NCBI GenBank assembly: GCA_030642525.1
Contig: DAOWNO010000070.1
Span: 1-8,509, forward strand
Reading direction: 5' to 3'
Source of the DNA: Candidatus Aegiribacteria sp.
GTDB lineage: Bacteria > Fermentibacterota > Fermentibacteria > Fermentibacterales > JCC-6
DNA length: 8,509 bases
Part shown: piece after piece, positions 7,217 through 8,509 of the stretch
Layout: every line of letters begins with the position of its first letter
Position numbering within the stretch: the first letter of the stretch is position 1
Position numbers and translations under genes: made by a program
Notes under the pieces: model-generated
Told to the model about the DNA's origin: nothing
Seen by the model: only the letters and a program-made list of their open reading frames with translations
Database searches by the model: none

Positions 7217-7891
7217 ATGGCAGGCGTTGACTATTCAAAGGAAATAAAGAAACTTGATAATGAATGGGTTAAACATCCTACACCTACAGTCTGTGCGCGG
7301 TTGGCTGATCTTTTAAGGCAGGGAGGAAGACTGGACGAATCTCTGGAAATGACTGAAATTGGATTGAGAAGATGGAAAGGCAACACATCCATCAGTATCG
7401 TCCAGGGGAAGTGCTATCGTGATTCAGGTCTTCTTGAAAAGGCACTTGAAATATTCCGAAACGTGCATGATACTCAACCTCAGAATCTTGTCGCTCTTCA
7501 AAATCTGGCGCAGATTCATTTTCAGAAGAAACAATGGAACAAGGCTGTAGATTATCTGGAGGAGTATTTGTTCGAGCATCCAGGCGATGAAGAAGCGCGG
7601 GATTTGCTGGAGGATGCGAAAACAAAGCAGAGTTCGGCAAGAAACTATTATGACGATGATGAGGACACAGATGAATCCGATCCGGATTCAAGTGTATTTC
7701 CGGAGACTGAAAGAATGACAAAGGTTCTTAAGTCACAGGGGATCAATTCAGATTCAGATGATGTATCCGAGTCACATCCGGCAGATGAACCAGATGCTCA
7801 GGTATCATTATCCGGCAGTCTTATGGGTTTTTTCTCTGAAGAGGAAAAGAACGAACTACAGTTGAAACCGTATGAAAAAGAAGTTGAATGA
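7217..7891 (+). CDS. Tetratricopeptide-repeat protein with acidic disordered tail
   Basis: A 224-residue protein without signal peptide or membrane segment, so probably cytoplasmic. Three TPR units occupy about residues 21-55 (ARLADLLRQGGRLDESLEM), 56-90 (GKCYRDSGLLEKALEIF) and 91-124 (NLAQIHFQKKQWNKAVDYL, then HPGD); these helical pairs usually bind partner proteins. From residue 144 the chain becomes Asp/Glu/Ser-rich and probably disordered (YYDDDEDTDESDPDSSVF), interrupted by a short helix-like segment (ETERMTKVLKSQGI) and closed by SLMGFFSEEEKNELQLKPYE. The ATG is set by AGGAGG inside the upstream gene, with one base between the genes, and its stop overlaps aroQ (ATGA). The specific partner is unknown; placement suggests co-expression with the envelope genes upstream. 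Confidence 0.8.
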   Translation: MAGVDYSKEIKKLDNEWVKHPTPTVCARLADLLRQGGRLDESLEMTEIGLRRWKGNTSISIVQGKCYRDSGLLEKALEIFRNVHDTQPQNLVALQNLAQIHFQKKQWNKAVDYLEEYLFEHPGDEEARDLLEDAKTKQSSARNYYDDDEDTDESDPDSSVFPETERMTKVLKSQGINSDSDDVSESHPADEPDAQVSLSGSLMGFFSEEEKNELQLKPYEKEVE

Positions 7892-8343
7892 ATTTTCCCC
7901 GAAAGATAACTGTCATTAATGGCCCCAATCTTTCAAGGCTTGGCAGTCGAGAACCCGTCTGCTACGGAAATACAACACAAAGGGAACTTATTGAAAAGAT
8001 TGAACTGAAAGCTTCCGCCACAGGTGTATCAATCGATTTCTTCCAATCTGACATTGAGGGCGAACTGGTGCAGGCAATAGGCAGGGCTTCAGGGAGTTCA
8101 ATTGGAATCGTTATCAACCCCGCTGCATATTCACATTATTCGATAGCAATTCTGGATGCTTTGAATGCGTTTGACGGCCCTGTGGTCGAGGTTCACATCA
8201 GTCAGGTTCTATCTCGTGAATCTTTCAGAAGCGATCTGATTACAGCCAGGGCTGCTGATGCATTTATCGCCGGAGCTGGTATCACTGGTTATCTTGATGC
8301 TATTGATATCGTTTGTGATATGGCAGGCGAAAACAGCTCCTGA
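7888..8343 (+). CDS. aroQ: Type II 3-dehydroquinate dehydratase
   Basis: A 151-residue protein of normal family length that catalyses trans-dehydration of 3-dehydroquinate to 3-dehydroshikimate, third step of the shikimate pathway, as a cytoplasmic dodecamer. The family hallmarks are present: INGPNLSRLGSREP with Asn14 and Arg21, catalytic Tyr26 in CYG, FFQSDIEGEL, INPAAYSHYS with Asn77 and catalytic His83, EVHISQV with His103, and SRESFRS with Arg110 and Arg114, then AGAGITGYLDAID. No key residue is missing, so the enzyme should be active. The start ATG overlaps the TPR gene stop (ATGA). It lies directly upstream of elongation factor P, an arrangement found in many bacteria, often with a peptidase gene between them that is absent here. 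Confidence 0.95.
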   Translation: MNFPRKITVINGPNLSRLGSREPVCYGNTTQRELIEKIELKASATGVSIDFFQSDIEGELVQAIGRASGSSIGIVINPAAYSHYSIAILDALNAFDGPVVEVHISQVLSRESFRSDLITARAADAFIAGAGITGYLDAIDIVCDMAGENSS

Positions 8344-8395
8344 TATTCGTTTAAACAATCAACATTTTGAAAAATAAAGATGGAGTTATCACAAG
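8344..8395 (+). promoter_or_regulatory. Short aroQ-efp gap with efp ribosome binding site
   Basis: These 52 A/T-rich bases contain GGAG (8382-8385), ten bases before the efp ATG. The 8-bp palindrome GTTTAAAC (8349-8356) is too short to be a terminator stem and no U-tract follows, so efp may be read from the upstream transcript. A separate promoter cannot be excluded. Confidence 0.45.
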
Positions 8396-8509
8396 ATGGC
8401 AACAAGTAATGATTTCAGGCGGGGTATGGTAATAGATATTGATGGTATCCTGTATCAGATTGTATACTTTCAGCATGTAAAACCGGGGAAGGGTCCGGCT
8501 TTTGTCAGA
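8396..8509 (+). CDS. efp: Elongation factor P, N-terminal part (runs off the window)
   Basis: The first 38 codons of elongation factor P, the translation factor that rescues ribosomes stalled at polyproline stretches. The visible part contains NDFRRGMVIDIDG and FQHVKPGKGPAFVR, the signature of the N-terminal KOW-like domain. Lys32 in the KPGKG loop is the position that carries the activating modification (beta-lysyl in E. coli, 5-aminopentanol in B. subtilis). Because it is Lys rather than Arg, EarP-type rhamnosylation is not expected. GGAG ten bases upstream supports the ATG at 8396. The gene is truncated only by the window edge, with no sign of damage. Confidence 0.95.
   Translation, partial: MATSNDFRRGMVIDIDGILYQIVYFQHVKPGKGPAFVR

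Larger units (their letters stand above)
430..8343 (+). other. Probable operon of six genes
   Basis: All six genes point the same way with junctions of 16-nt overlap, 35-nt gap, 4-nt ATGA overlap, 1-nt gap and 4-nt ATGA overlap. No terminator-like hairpin with U-tract was seen at any junction. This spacing strongly suggests co-transcription and translational coupling, possibly continuing into efp. Whether internal promoters exist, for example in the 35-nt gap at 5880-5914, cannot be told from sequence alone. Confidence 0.65.

Noticed and set aside
8031..8062. Asp in the QSN-type motif of AroQ (FFQSDIEG) as a possible defect
   Set aside because: Active type II enzymes such as that of Mycobacterium tuberculosis also have Asp here, and all catalytic residues are present.
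8349..8356. GTTTAAAC palindrome after aroQ as a terminator
   Set aside because: Stem of at most 4 A/T-rich pairs with no loop and no U-tract; not a terminator.
1..8509. CRISPR array, tRNA/rRNA, insertion sequence or phage genes
   Set aside because: No regularly spaced repeats, no tRNA-like cloverleaf, no transposase or integrase motifs and no flanking inverted repeats were seen on either strand.

Overview
All recognisable genes in this window lie on the + strand of what looks like a Gram-negative bacterium with an outer membrane. The evidence is an OmpA-type peptidoglycan-binding protein with a PorV/PorQ-like barrel, a lipoprotein with a lipobox, and a secreted protease ending in a CHU_C/gliding-type C-terminal domain. 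The protein styles (PorV-like 'GSRAMGLSGAF', a C-terminal 'NPFTPNGDGIND' motif, a DUF4837-like lipoprotein) point to the Bacteroidota/FCB superphylum or a related candidate phylum such as Fermentibacterota/Aegiribacteria, Cloacimonadota or WOR-3. That placement is inference from protein style; no rRNA is present to settle it. Base composition is moderate (mid-to-upper 40s % GC by eye) and even through the coding part.

Layout. Positions 1-161 hold what looks like the frameshifted 3' end of an upstream gene. Positions 162-429 are non-coding or leader DNA with a perfect 16-bp palindrome and a weak small-ORF candidate. From about 430 to 8343 there are six tightly packed genes: a large multidomain subtilisin-like surface protease (430-3915), a PorV-like barrel/OmpA fusion (3900-5879, overlapping its neighbour by 16 nt), a DUF948-like membrane protein (5915-6274), a DUF4837-like lipoprotein (6271-7215, ATGA overlap), a TPR protein with an acidic tail (7217-7891, 1-nt gap) and type II 3-dehydroquinate dehydratase AroQ (7888-8343, ATGA overlap). 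After a 52-nt gap the 5' end of elongation factor P (8396 to the edge) runs out of the window.

How they fit together. The first two genes form a plausible surface unit: a secreted protease with a type IX-like sorting domain, translationally coupled to an outer-membrane barrel of the family that handles such cargo, here fused to a peptidoglycan anchor. The middle three genes are envelope or scaffold proteins of unknown role. The last two are housekeeping genes (shikimate pathway, translation) whose proximity is common in bacteria.

The most notable observations are: the barrel protein carries two tandem copies of a domain resembling the archaeal 'PGF-pre-PGF' surface domain between barrel and OmpA domain; the protease start region looks as if it has lost one T from a T-run, because adding it back gives a textbook signal peptide; and a second apparent single-base frameshift sits at the left edge. 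The two frameshift signatures within 500 bp could reflect sequence error, decay, or real variation.
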